This document shows positions 1 to 6,987 of a stretch of DNA of 51,320 nucleotides, one piece after another. Location: NCBI GenBank assembly GCA_026015185.1, contig JAOZGX010000044.1:1-51320 (forward strand), written 5' to 3'. Positions within the stretch are counted from its first letter, which is position 1, and every line of letters starts with the position of its first letter. This DNA comes from Candidatus Bathyarchaeota archaeon (GTDB taxonomy: Archaea > Thermoproteota > Bathyarchaeia > 40CM-2-53-6 > RBG-13-38-9). Both the position numbers and the translations under genes were made by a program. Under the pieces are notes generated by a model. It worked only from the letters and a program-made list of their open reading frames with translations, did no database searches and had not been told where the DNA came from.

Positions 1-12
1 AGCGCGCGCGCT
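1..12. repeat. Alternating GC palindrome
   Basis: Perfect palindrome AGCGCGCGCGCT at the window edge. It abuts copy A of the duplicated promoter segment and replaces what would be the seventh and later codons of the divergent DUF883-like gene found at copy C. It is one of about a dozen such elements in the window. Confidence 0.7.
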
Positions 13-256
13 TCTTTTCCTCACTCATGAAATTTTAGCAACTCTCAATATGCATGTTTTTTGGGGACAGAATCGTAAACTCCAAAGTAATTCCAGTAAG
101 TATTTCGGAGGTGATGGTTAAAGGTGAAATCTATGCACTGAAAACGAAATCTTACGATTCTGGCTTTCCCAATAACCTATTCATGTAGACATACAGGTAA
201 ATGCTATAGATAAGGATTATCATTAATAGTGTCATTAATAGTTGTCATCAACTTTA
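12..256 (+). repeat. Duplicated promoter segment, copy A
   Basis: About 245 bp, closely similar throughout to 6697-6942 (copy C). Its right third, from AATAACCTATT onward, also matches the reverse complement of 2552-2655 (copy B). It contains an inverted pair AGAATCGTAA (69-78) and TTACGATTCT (152-161), and a tandem motif CATTAATAGTGT/CATTAATAGTTGT just upstream of where copies B and C have their TATA box. On the minus strand the left end still reads as the first codons of the gene at 6526-6726, but with a TGA at codon 6, so a gene start was duplicated and then decayed. Confidence 0.85.
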
Positions 257-289
257 TTAGGTAGTCTGCCTAAATTAAATGTTAGAAAT

Positions 290-613
290 ATGTTCAGCAC
301 TTATTATCAGTATGTGAGGCCTGCTGTATATAGCCTCAAATTAAGAGCTGGAGTGACCAACATCATTATTGATTTTAAGTGGGATGGAGGCGGCTCTGTG
401 AGATTAGAGCTTGTAAGCCCAATAAAGACATATACAGAGGACCAGATGAAGATAACGGATAAGACCTCTATCTCTTCAGATGGGTTCGTTGTTTGTAAAT
501 ATCTAAGACGCTATGAGCTTACGATACCTGAGCTATTAAAAGAAGAAATCTGGACCGTAAAATTAAATATCGAAAATATTTTCAGATATCAGCTTGATAT
601 AGAAGCGTCTTAA
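290..613 (+). CDS. Hypothetical beta-rich protein
   Basis: The family is not recognised. The frame is open from a TTG at 242, but that codon lies inside the promoter repeat, so the ATG at 290 (about 107 residues) is the better start. The sequence alternates hydrophobic and polar residues. Its last part, WTVKLNIENIFRYQLDIE, resembles the closing strands of the beta-sandwich modules appended to secreted archaeal proteins. No signal peptide or membrane segment is present, so it may be a surviving piece of a larger secreted protein or a small cytoplasmic protein. It is transcribed from copy A of the repeated promoter segment, whose TATA region is altered here (ACTTTATTAGG instead of TTTATATC). 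Product unknown. Confidence 0.45.
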   Translation: MFSTYYQYVRPAVYSLKLRAGVTNIIIDFKWDGGGSVRLELVSPIKTYTEDQMKITDKTSISSDGFVVCKYLRRYELTIPELLKEEIWTVKLNIENIFRYQLDIEAS

Positions 614-980
614 ACGCATACACCAAAATCCATTAAATTATGGGAAAGGAATAAAATTAGGTCACTTCTGTGTGTGTGGGTACCTTGGTGAGCGATGACG
701 ACGAAAAAATAGTGAAAGTTCCTAATATAGAAAAATTGATAATTTTGAGAGTTAAAAAGAGTATTTAGGATGAAACGAGTAAGATTTCTATTTATTACAA
801 TTACATTTAGCATAATTATTGGAAATTACTATAGCGCACGCTACACAAATTAGGGAATAGAATGAATGGTTGGCTGTGATTTCTTAATGCTTTCCTTCTT
901 TTTGAACCATCTGTCCCAAAATGCCATTAATTCTTATTTGGAATTATGAAGATAAATAGATGAATGGCATCCAATTGAGC
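614..980. other. Intergenic stretch with a possible gene remnant
   Basis: No convincing full gene lies here. A 27-codon open frame at 770-853 on the plus strand encodes a signal-peptide-like segment (MKRVRFLF, then a hydrophobic run to SIIIGNYYSA) and ends at once in TAG, as expected for the stub of a lost secreted protein. The pair ATGCCATT/AATGGCAT around 924-970 could form a stem beyond the end of the minus-strand pseudogene. The rest is featureless AT-rich sequence. Confidence 0.4.
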
Positions 981-1499
981 TTATTTACGTAATTTGCGTG
1001 CATAGATGAGTGCAGCGATAGGGACAGGAATATAGAGTGCAGCACTAATTAATGACGTGGGAACTGCTGCTGCGTTTTCTATAGCGTGTAACCCAAAGGC
1101 AATAATTGATGTGATTCCGCTTAGCAACAGTGCTATTCCTCCCCAGCGCCATATACCCAGCTGATGGACCAGTCCAATAGAGATGAAAATAGCTCCCACT
1201 CCTAATATACAGTATGCCAGGAGATCCATTGTGAGCGGTATAGAATTTGGGCTTGAAAAATACCATAGCTTTGCTGCTTCAGGCCCCTAATCACGTAGCA
1301 GCATTGGCACGATCGTATACTGCGAAGCATACGCCGCAGCTGAAAGGGGAAAATATGCGGCAGTAAATAGTACACCGATGATTCTCGCCGGATTAGATAT
1401 TTGCCTCGTCCCAAACGGAACAAACAGGCCAATTATGGCAAGTAATGGGAGTGTGGTAACAGGCACAAGAGAGGCGAAAACAAAGCCTAATTGAATTTT
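981..1499 (-). pseudogene. Decayed polytopic membrane protein gene
   Basis: One minus-strand frame runs from 1499 to 981, broken only by a TAG at 1287-1289. Upstream of the stop it encodes hydrophobic segments (LGFVFASLVPVTTLPLLAII, then LFTAAYFPLSAAAYASQY). Downstream it continues through a polar loop (GPEAAKLWYFSSPNSIPLT) into three more hydrophobic segments ending YARKLRK. The two halves read as one protein. The 5' end is also missing: the frame opens after a TGA at 1500-1502, directly against the neighbouring SRPBCC gene, with no start codon. The stretch is visibly more G+C-rich than its surroundings, suggesting acquired DNA. The family is a general multi-spanning membrane protein of unknown function. 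Confidence 0.7.
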
Positions 1500-1531
1500 T
1501 CATTTAGTAAAAGCAAGCAGGAGGTGAAGAA

Positions 1532-1984
1532 ATGGATAAGATTGATAAGTCGATTGTAATTCAAGCTCCAATAGAGAAAGTGTTTGAGTTCGTTACAAAA
1601 CCTGAGAATTTTGCTAAAGCTCAACCACCTGAGGCTGAAACTAAAATTATTATTAGTTCCAAAGGACCGCCTAAAGTAGGAAATGTTTGGAAGATGGGTA
1701 TGAAAGCAGGTGGGCAGGCATATGAGTGGGAAAATGAAGTTACAGAAGTTATAGATAATAAGAAAGTCTCTGGACGCCAGAAAGGTGGACCGTTTAAAAA
1801 ATTGGAATGGACTCAATCTTTTGAGGCTAGCGAAGGTGGAACAAGATTCTCTATGAAATCCGAGTATGAGATGCCATACTCAATTCTAGGTAAGATTATA
1901 GACAAACTCAAGATTGAGAAGGAAATGGATAAGAATTTTGACCACTTTATGAAGAAAATGAAGGAGCTAATCGAAAAGAGCTGA
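1532..1984 (+). CDS. SRPBCC (START/Bet v1-like) domain protein
   Basis: 150 residues, the usual length for a single SRPBCC helix-grip domain. The N terminus DKSIVIQAPIEKVFEFVTKP is the classic first strand and helix (polyketide cyclase/CoxG/AHSA1-like). The long C-terminal helix is seen in MDKNFDHFMKKMKELIEKS. Such proteins hold hydrophobic ligands in a deep cavity, and the ligand cannot be told from sequence. The ATG is preceded by AGGAGGTGAAGA, a strong ribosome binding site. The gene sits between a decayed membrane-protein gene and a small membrane-protein gene, inside the stretch bounded by inverted repeat copies A and B, with no functional partner nearby. Confidence 0.85.
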   Translation: MDKIDKSIVIQAPIEKVFEFVTKPENFAKAQPPEAETKIIISSKGPPKVGNVWKMGMKAGGQAYEWENEVTEVIDNKKVSGRQKGGPFKKLEWTQSFEASEGGTRFSMKSEYEMPYSILGKIIDKLKIEKEMDKNFDHFMKKMKELIEKS

Positions 1985-2160
1985 ATTATCCACTATATTT
2001 TTAATGGTAAATATGTGCGGGAATCCCACTCTTCATCCTGGAAGCTTTCAATATTAATTCTTAATTATAACATACTGACTATACCTATTCATTGATTGTA
2101 AAATGCACACTTCTTCTAAGATTGGTGCTTTATCTGGGCTAATTGCTGAAATTGTCTTAT

Positions 2161-2514
2161 CTATTTGAGTTCCTTGTAGGATTTGTAACTGAAGTATATG
2201 CCAGCTAATGAGACCAAATAGAATATGACTATTAAGAAGTGGAATACTGGATAAGAGAACGTGTACCATGGCGGTGTACCAGGCAACGCTACGAGTCCAA
2301 CTAAACAAATGATCCACACAATTATTATCATAATGTAACTCCATCTAATTCGCTTAACGTATAGTGGAATACCTATCCAATCTATGATTTCTAGTGTAGC
2401 GAAAACCATCAAAGAAGATGCTGCTTGGCTCTCTGTTAGGAGGATAGTTACAATGGCCACGACTGCCCAAAGACTGCCTGCGAGTAAACAAGCAATGGCA
2501 CCAATTTGATTCAT
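2161..2514 (-). CDS. Small four-helix membrane protein
   Basis: About 117 residues with four predicted membrane spans: IGAIACLLAGSLWAVVAIV; the segment around SSLMVFATLEIIDWIGIPL; YIMIIIVWIICLVGLVAL; and YPVFHFLIVIFYLVSLAGIYF. It ends in a short charged tail, YKSYKELK. The family is not recognised. The frame extends six codons upstream to a TTG at 2532, but the ATG at 2514 is preferred. Its promoter is copy B of the repeated segment, in which TTTATATC (reverse strand, about 2562-2570) is a clean TATA box. It shares control sequences with the genes after copies A and C but shows no sequence similarity to their products. Confidence 0.65.
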   Translation of the reverse strand: MNQIGAIACLLAGSLWAVVAIVTILLTESQAASSLMVFATLEIIDWIGIPLYVKRIRWSYIMIIIVWIICLVGLVALPGTPPWYTFSYPVFHFLIVIFYLVSLAGIYFSYKSYKELK

Positions 2515-2551
2515 AGTATAATTCTTTGGCAAAATTCTCTACTTACTTTAG

Positions 2552-2655
2552 ATCACTTCGAGAGATATAAAATTGATGACAACTATTAATGACACTATTA
2601 ATGATAATCCTTATCTATAGCATTTACCTGTATGTCTACATGAATAGGTTATTGG
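2552..2655 (-). repeat. Duplicated promoter segment, copy B (inverted)
   Basis: The reverse complement nearly equals the right part of copy A (AATAACCTATT to GTCATCAA). It extends past the end of A through TTTATATCTCTCGAAGTGAT, which it shares with copy C. It carries the tandem CATTAATAGT motif followed by the TATA box and drives the membrane protein at 2161-2514. Copy B lacks the left part, including the AGAATCGTAA/TTACGATTCT inverted pair. Confidence 0.85.
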
Positions 2656-2783
2656 AAAAGCGGAATCTTGAGTTTCGCCTCCAACATTATAAGGCGTTTT
2701 TATCTCAATCTCCAGCTAAGAACTGCTAGTTTTCCTACCGAATCCGATTCCGCCCCAAAAATAACTGTTGCCATGGGAAAAAT

Positions 2784-3020
2784 ATGCTTACGGCTTTTGC
2801 ATTCATAAGCACCGAATTGGGAGAAGAAAAAAATCTCCTCAAACAAATAAGAAGCATCAGCAATGTAAAAGAAGCTCACTTGGTTTATGGTGTTTATGAT
2901 ATAATAGTAAAGATCGAAGCTGAAAACATGGACAAGTTGAAGAAAATAGTGACTCGTAATATTCGAAGTCTAAGTGAGGTAAGAAGTACCATAACAATGA
3001 CCGTTGCTGAAGGAGTCTAA
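2784..3020 (+). CDS. Stand-alone Lrp/AsnC ligand-binding (RAM) domain protein
   Basis: 78 residues covering only the effector-binding beta-alpha-beta-beta-alpha-beta module of Lrp/AsnC regulators, without the helix-turn-helix. Typical features are the first strand TAFAFISTELGEEKNL, the VKEAHLVYGVYDIIVKIEA core with the conserved VYGxYD turn, and a last strand TITMTVAE. In this family such stand-alone domains bind amino acids and form oligomers, sometimes with full-length regulators. The ATG at 2784 is chosen because an upstream ATG at 2773 is out of frame. A TATA-like TTTTTATC lies near 2697. The AbrB-like gene follows after 28 bases, so the two may be cotranscribed. Confidence 0.85.
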   Translation: MLTAFAFISTELGEEKNLLKQIRSISNVKEAHLVYGVYDIIVKIEAENMDKLKKIVTRNIRSLSEVRSTITMTVAEGV

Positions 3021-3048
3021 AAATACCTACGAAGAAGTTGAGTTTATC

Positions 3049-3222
3049 ATGGTAAACCAAGGCGTAGGAAGCATCTTCAGGAGGAAAGATGGTAAGTACT
3101 TTGTCTATTTACCAATGGCGCTTGTAAGAGATACCGCATTTCCATTCAAAATTACAGAATCTATCAAAGTTAAAGTTCGATTCAGACCTAATGAAAAAAG
3201 ATTAGTGATCGAGGAAATCTAG
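3049..3222 (+). CDS. AbrB-like small regulatory protein
   Basis: 57 residues from the ATG at 3049. The frame is open to a TTG at 3004, but that would overlap the preceding gene. The pattern GSIFRRKDGKYFVYLPMALVRDT, then FPFKITESIKVKVRF and KRLVIEEI, is that of a compact swapped-hairpin AbrB/MazE-type DNA-binding fold, here in the form common as single-domain proteins in Thaumarchaeota-like archaea. It lies directly after the RAM-domain gene and before a tfb gene, so a transcriptional role is plausible. A GC palindrome begins four bases after its stop. The assignment rests on fold-level similarity. Confidence 0.6.
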   Translation: MVNQGVGSIFRRKDGKYFVYLPMALVRDTAFPFKITESIKVKVRFRPNEKRLVIEEI

Positions 3223-3226
3223 ACAA

Positions 3227-3240
3227 GAGCGCGCGCGCTC
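3227..3240. repeat. Alternating GC palindrome
   Basis: Perfect 14-bp palindrome GAGCGCGCGCGCTC between the AbrB-like gene and tfb. Together with the element at 4224-4237 it brackets the tfb gene. Confidence 0.8.
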
Positions 3241-3262
3241 AAAAGATTGGGGTTGAGAAATT

Positions 3263-4216
3263 TTGCAAAAAACTGACCGGAATGCGAGGGACGTCGCTTC
3301 GGTAAAAAGTAAAACGAGGGCCTGTCCCGAATGTGGCAGCTCGGATTTGATGAGGGATTATGATATTGCAGAAATTGTCTGCATCGATTGTGGCTATGTA
3401 ATCGATGAAAAGATAGCTGACGCTGGGCCTGAGTGGAGAGCTTTTGACGATGAGCAGAAAACTAAAAGAACACGTGTAGGTGCGCCGATAACTTACACCA
3501 CTCATGATAAAGGCCTATCGACTACTATTAACTGGGGTGATAAGCGATCAATAGGCGGAAAAATATCTTCTAAGCAGAGATTGGAGCTTTATGCTCTCAG
3601 AAAGCGGCAGAGAATAGTTCGTGTTCTTGATGCTACTGAGAGAAATCTGTCAATAGCCTTGTCTGAGCTGTGTAAGCTTTCTTCTGCCTTGAATCTTCCA
3701 AGGAGCATAGTGGAAACGGCTTCCGTGATATACCGGAAAGCCATTAAGAATGGGCTAAGCCGCGGCAGGTCCACCCGCAGTATAACAGCCGCTGCTATTT
3801 ACTTGGCATGCAGGAAGTGCGGGATCCCAAGAACGTTGAAGGAGATAGCCGCTGCTTCCAGCTTAAATAGGAAAGATTTAGCAAGAAGTTATAGGTTCAT
3901 AATCAAAGAATTGGATTCTTTTGTACCACTATTGACAAGCAGCAGTCACGCTTCCAGACTTTCAAATAAATTGGCAATTTCAGGTAGGGCTGAGATTATA
4001 GCTATAAAGATACTTGAAGTTGCTAAGAAAATGAAGCTAACCAGCGGTAGGGGTCCTCAAGGCATGGCAGCTGCGGCCACCTATCTTGCAACAACACTCA
4101 CCAATGAAAGAAAGACGCAGAGAGAGATAGAAAAAATTGCCAACGTCACTGAGGTAACTATTAGAAATCGATATAAAGAGCTCTTAGAAAAGCTGTTAAT
4201 TGAGATAGAACTATGA
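3263..4216 (+). CDS. tfb: Transcription initiation factor B (TFB), first copy
   Basis: 317 residues, normal TFB length. An N-terminal zinc ribbon has Cys21, Cys24, Cys40 and Cys43 (CPECGSSDL...CIDCGYVIDE). It is followed by the B-reader/B-linker segment (GPEWRAFDDEQ, THDKGLSTTI) and two cyclin-like repeats (about 115-205 and 215-310), the second ending in the helix-turn-helix of TQREIEKIANVTEVTIRNRY. TFB bridges TBP on the TATA box and RNA polymerase and sets the start site. The start is TTG at 3263 and no ATG lies nearby. It is a paralogue of the TFB at 19251, from which it differs most in the B-linker (NWGDKRSIGGKI). GC palindromes stand within 30 bases on both sides, giving a single-gene cassette appearance. 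Confidence 0.97.
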   Translation: MQKTDRNARDVASVKSKTRACPECGSSDLMRDYDIAEIVCIDCGYVIDEKIADAGPEWRAFDDEQKTKRTRVGAPITYTTHDKGLSTTINWGDKRSIGGKISSKQRLELYALRKRQRIVRVLDATERNLSIALSELCKLSSALNLPRSIVETASVIYRKAIKNGLSRGRSTRSITAAAIYLACRKCGIPRTLKEIAAASSLNRKDLARSYRFIIKELDSFVPLLTSSSHASRLSNKLAISGRAEIIAIKILEVAKKMKLTSGRGPQGMAAAATYLATTLTNERKTQREIEKIANVTEVTIRNRYKELLEKLLIEIEL

Positions 4217-4223
4217 AGCGCGT

Positions 4224-4237
4224 TAGCGCGCGCGCTA
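4224..4237. repeat. Alternating GC palindrome
   Basis: Perfect palindrome TAGCGCGCGCGCTA, eight bases after the tfb stop and seven before the end of the convergent nfeD-like gene. The stem could act as a shared bidirectional terminator. Confidence 0.8.
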
Positions 4238-4243
4238 TTGTGC

Positions 4244-5572
4244 TTACTTTACGTTTTCAATAGGTTCAACGATTAACAACGACCCTTCTTTATCTTTTAT
4301 AATCGCTTTCATTCCAGGCTTTAGTTTCTCTTTTGACTTTGCTTTCCAGTATTCTCCTTTATACCTTACATAACCAATACTGTTAGAGTTTACTTCATCA
4401 ATTACCTCAACAGTTCCCCCTATCAATGAACCAATAACTGGCTTTCTCCTGCGTGCTTGTAAGATTTTATAGACCATGAACAGAGTGAAAGCGCCTAAGA
4501 TCACCGCTATGCCCAAAACAATCGATATGAAATAATAGTACCACTCAAGTGATATTAACCACTTAGTCCCCTCAAAGGGTATGATAAATATGCTTCCAAT
4601 AACAAGACATACCAAACCAGCCCCACCAAAAATGCCAAACCCAGGAGAGTAAGCTTCAACTACCATTAAACCCATTCCAAGGCCAATCAGAAGTATCGAT
4701 GCTAAGCTCAGACTGAAGCCAAGACCAATTAGACCAATTATAAGAGATATAGCGCCCAAAACTTCAGATCCATAGCCCGGACTAGCTAAGCCGAATATTA
4801 ATGCATACATTCCTATAGAGAAAAGTAGGAAAGCTAAAATTGGATCAGAAATAAAATTGAGAAAAGCCACTTTAACACTTTGAGAATATTCTATGTAATG
4901 AGAGTTTTTAGTCCTCAAGGTCGATGTCCCATAGGCAGTTTTAACTTCTACCCCATCTAACTTCTCAAGGAGCTCTTCAATACTTGACGCCACTATATCT
5001 ATTGCTCTGAATTTAAGTGCAGAATCGCTATTTAAGTTAAGATTCTCCTCTATAAAGAGCCTTGCACAAGTTTCGTTTCTCCCATGCATCTTCGCCCTTT
5101 CAGAAATATATGCTGAAAGAGCATTAATTATCTTTGCATCTTGTATAGGTTCTGAACCTTGAATAGGAGAATAGCTTACAGGCTGGGCAGACCCTATTAT
5201 CGTGTATGGCGCCATCGCTGCTACATGCGAAGATGAGAGAATAAAAGTCCCTGCAGACCATGCTTTAGCTCCAGAAGGGTAAACAAAGGAAATCACAGGT
5301 ATTCTTGAGTCCTCAATGAGTTCTATTATCTTAAAAGTTGCTTCAAGCTGTCCTCCTGGGGTATCTAGTAAGATTACAATAGCTTGAGCATCCAACCTGT
5401 TGCCAGCCTTCAAAGCTTCATCTACAAGTTCTATACTAGCCGAGGTTATAGTTTGGTCCATCTTAATAACTAGTATAGGTGCATTTGATTCCTTTGCATG
5501 ATTTGCAACAGTAAGAGAGCTTAGCGGTAATGTAAGCAGCAACAAGAAAATTAGGGGCTTTCCCTGTTTCAC
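4244..5572 (-). CDS. NfeD-like membrane serine protease
   Basis: 442 residues, the long form of NfeD. It has an N-terminal signal/anchor (PLIFLLLLTLPLSSLTVA); a ClpP-like serine protease domain (about 30-225) with the nucleophile region GAKAWSAGTFILSSS and QPVSYS further on; four to five membrane spans (about 235-375); and a C-terminal OB-fold NfeD domain (GGTVEVIDEV...YWKAKSKEKLKPGMKAIIKDKEGSLLIVEP). Archaeal homologues cleave the hydrophobic C terminus of their partner stomatin. The GTG start immediately follows the stomatin stop codon, so the two form a tightly coupled operon. The gene is convergent with tfb. The catalytic lysine is probably in ERAKMHGRN but was not pinned down. Confidence 0.93.
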   Translation of the reverse strand: MKQGKPLIFLLLLTLPLSSLTVANHAKESNAPILVIKMDQTITSASIELVDEALKAGNRLDAQAIVILLDTPGGQLEATFKIIELIEDSRIPVISFVYPSGAKAWSAGTFILSSSHVAAMAPYTIIGSAQPVSYSPIQGSEPIQDAKIINALSAYISERAKMHGRNETCARLFIEENLNLNSDSALKFRAIDIVASSIEELLEKLDGVEVKTAYGTSTLRTKNSHYIEYSQSVKVAFLNFISDPILAFLLFSIGMYALIFGLASPGYGSEVLGAISLIIGLIGLGFSLSLASILLIGLGMGLMVVEAYSPGFGIFGGAGLVCLVIGSIFIIPFEGTKWLISLEWYYYFISIVLGIAVILGAFTLFMVYKILQARRRKPVIGSLIGGTVEVIDEVNSNSIGYVRYKGEYWKAKSKEKLKPGMKAIIKDKEGSLLIVEPIENVK

Positions 5573-6394
5573 CTATTTCTTTTTCTCCTTAGGTTTTAAG
5601 GCCTTCACCATGGCAGCAATTTTGGATACGTCGATCGCTTCGCCTGTCGTTGTAACCACTACCATATTCTTCTCCCTAGCTATATCAGTCAATGTTTGAA
5701 GCTCTCTCAAGCGCAGTGCGTATGGGCTCTCAAGATAACGTTTAGCAGCTGATGCTATCTTCTCTGCAGCAAGGAACTCCCCATCTGCAATGATAATCCT
5801 GGACCTCTTTTCTCTCTCTGCTTCAGCTTGTTTCGCGATAGCTCTTAACATAGTTTCATCAATACTTACATCTTTTATCGCGACAGTCGATACCTTGATA
5901 CCCCAAGGATCTGTGTAAGTATCAAGTATTTCCCCAATTTTCTTGCTCAATGCTTCGCGTTTAGTGAGTAGATCGTCCAACTCAACTTGCCCCAGAACGT
6001 CCCTCAAAGTAGTTTGGGCAAGCAGGTTTGTAGCTTCCACATAATTCTCAACTTGAATTACAGCTTTTGCTGGGTCAAAGACTCTGTAATAGACAGCCGC
6101 GTCTACATCCACGCTTACATTATCCTTCGTTATGACTCGTTGTTTTGGAATGTCGATAGCCACTACACGAAGATCTATCTTTACAAACCTGTCGGCAATG
6201 GGGATAACTAAGAAGAGTCCAGGGCCTTTTGCTCCTACGAAACGTCCGAGTCTGAATATCACTCCTCTCTCGTATTCCCTAACGACTTTAATTGCTGACG
6301 CCAGTATAAATAGAATAATAATAGCTAGAAAGATGTAGTATAGTATTGTTAGTGAAGGCGTTTCAGCCTGTAAGGCCAAACTCATTAAATTCAT
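5573..6394 (-). CDS. Stomatin/SPFH-domain membrane protein
   Basis: About 273 residues from the ATG at 6394; the frame is open to a TTG at 6484. A single N-terminal membrane span (LTILYYIFLAIIILFILASA) is followed by VVREYERGVIFRLGRFVGAKGPGLF, the signature start of the SPFH/band 7 domain. Then come DLRVVAIDIPKQRVITKDNV and a coiled region rich in charged residues (AKQAEAEREKRSRIIIADGE). Stomatins assemble as rings in membrane microdomains. In archaea they are the partner and substrate of the adjacent NfeD-type protease, and the two genes abut here. A TATA-like TTTTTATG lies about 25 bases upstream of the ATG, consistent with a nearly leaderless transcript beginning at this start. Confidence 0.95.
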   Translation of the reverse strand: MNLMSLALQAETPSLTILYYIFLAIIILFILASAIKVVREYERGVIFRLGRFVGAKGPGLFLVIPIADRFVKIDLRVVAIDIPKQRVITKDNVSVDVDAAVYYRVFDPAKAVIQVENYVEATNLLAQTTLRDVLGQVELDDLLTKREALSKKIGEILDTYTDPWGIKVSTVAIKDVSIDETMLRAIAKQAEAEREKRSRIIIADGEFLAAEKIASAAKRYLESPYALRLRELQTLTDIAREKNMVVVTTTGEAIDVSKIAAMVKALKPKEKKK

Positions 6395-6525
6395 AAAGTA
6401 TCGCTTCTTGTATTCTGCATAAAAATTAAGCTTGGTGTGAATTAAACCTTTTTTTTGAATAACAAAGATTCTTTGAGAACTCACTGCTCAGAGCGAACGC
6501 ACTCACTTTGTTTATTGACATCTTC

Positions 6526-6726
6526 CTATCTTCGTCTTGACGAAGCCCCTATCAAAAGTCCCAATACCAAACCTGCAATGAAAATGATTCCAGCGGATTC
6601 CATAGGTCTACGTTTCATTGTCTCTTCAAGCTCGCCTCTGTACTTGTTCACTAATTTCCTTACTTCTTCTGATCGTTTCTCTAATTTTTCTACCCTTTCT
6701 TTTCCTCGCTCATAAAATTTTAACAA
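6526..6726 (-). CDS. DUF883/YqjD-like glycine-zipper membrane protein
   Basis: 66 residues. An amphipathic, highly charged N-terminal helix (YERGKERVEKLEKRSEEVRK), likely coiled coil, is followed by MKRRPMESAGIIFIAGLVLGLLIGASSRRR-type ending: an RP-containing hinge, one membrane span with small-xxx-small spacing, and a terminal arginine cluster. This is the layout of the ElaB/YqjD (DUF883) family of inner-membrane proteins that bind ribosomes or respond to stress in bacteria. The start must be TTG at 6726 because a TAA lies in frame four codons upstream. It is divergent from the gene at 6988, and both start within copy C. A broken copy of its first codons is visible at the left edge of copy A. 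Confidence 0.7.
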   Translation of the reverse strand: MLKFYERGKERVEKLEKRSEEVRKLVNKYRGELEETMKRRPMESAGIIFIAGLVLGLLIGASSRRR

Positions 6727-6958
6727 CTCTTAATATGCATATTTTTTGGGGACAGAATCGTAAACTCCAAAGTAATTCCGGTAAGAATTTCGGAGGCGAA
6801 GGTTAAAGGCGTAACCATTGCACCGAAAACAAAATCTTACGATTCTGGCTTTCCCAATAACCTATTTATGTAGAATATGTAGGTGAATGGCATAGATAAG
6901 GATTATCATCAATAGTGTCATTAATAGTTGTCATCAACTTTATATCTCTCGAAGTGAT
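6697..6958 (+). repeat. Duplicated promoter segment, copy C
   Basis: The most complete copy. It begins inside the 5' end of the DUF883-like gene (minus strand), includes the inverted pair AGAATCGTAA (6754-6763) and TTACGATTCT (6837-6846), then the tandem CATCAATAGTGT/CATTAATAGTTGT motif, and ends in the TATA box TTTATATC (6939-6946) and CTCTCGAAGTGAT. It is a divergent promoter region serving both 6526-6726 and 6988-8391. Confidence 0.85.
6939..6946 (+). promoter_or_regulatory. TATA box and upstream operator-like tandem repeat
   Basis: TTTATATC lies about 45 bases before the ATG at 6988, which has its own GGTGAT ribosome binding site at 6979-6984. Immediately upstream, two 12-13 base tandem motifs (about 6908-6932) occupy the position where an archaeal regulator would act. 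The same arrangement is kept in copy B. Confidence 0.6.
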
Positions 6959-6987
6959 TTTTTATTTGGATAAAATAAGGTGATGTA

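Noticed and set aside
242-289. TTG 242 as start of the hypothetical protein
   Set aside because: It lies within the duplicated promoter segment shared with non-coding positions in the other copies.
1287-1289. TAG read as pyrrolysine in the membrane-protein frame
   Set aside because: The frame also lacks a start and its 5' end, other genes here end in TAG, and no pyl gene is visible in the window.
3004-3048. Longer N terminus of the AbrB-like protein from TTG 3004
   Set aside because: It would overlap the preceding gene and adds residues outside the domain; ATG 3049 fits the fold.
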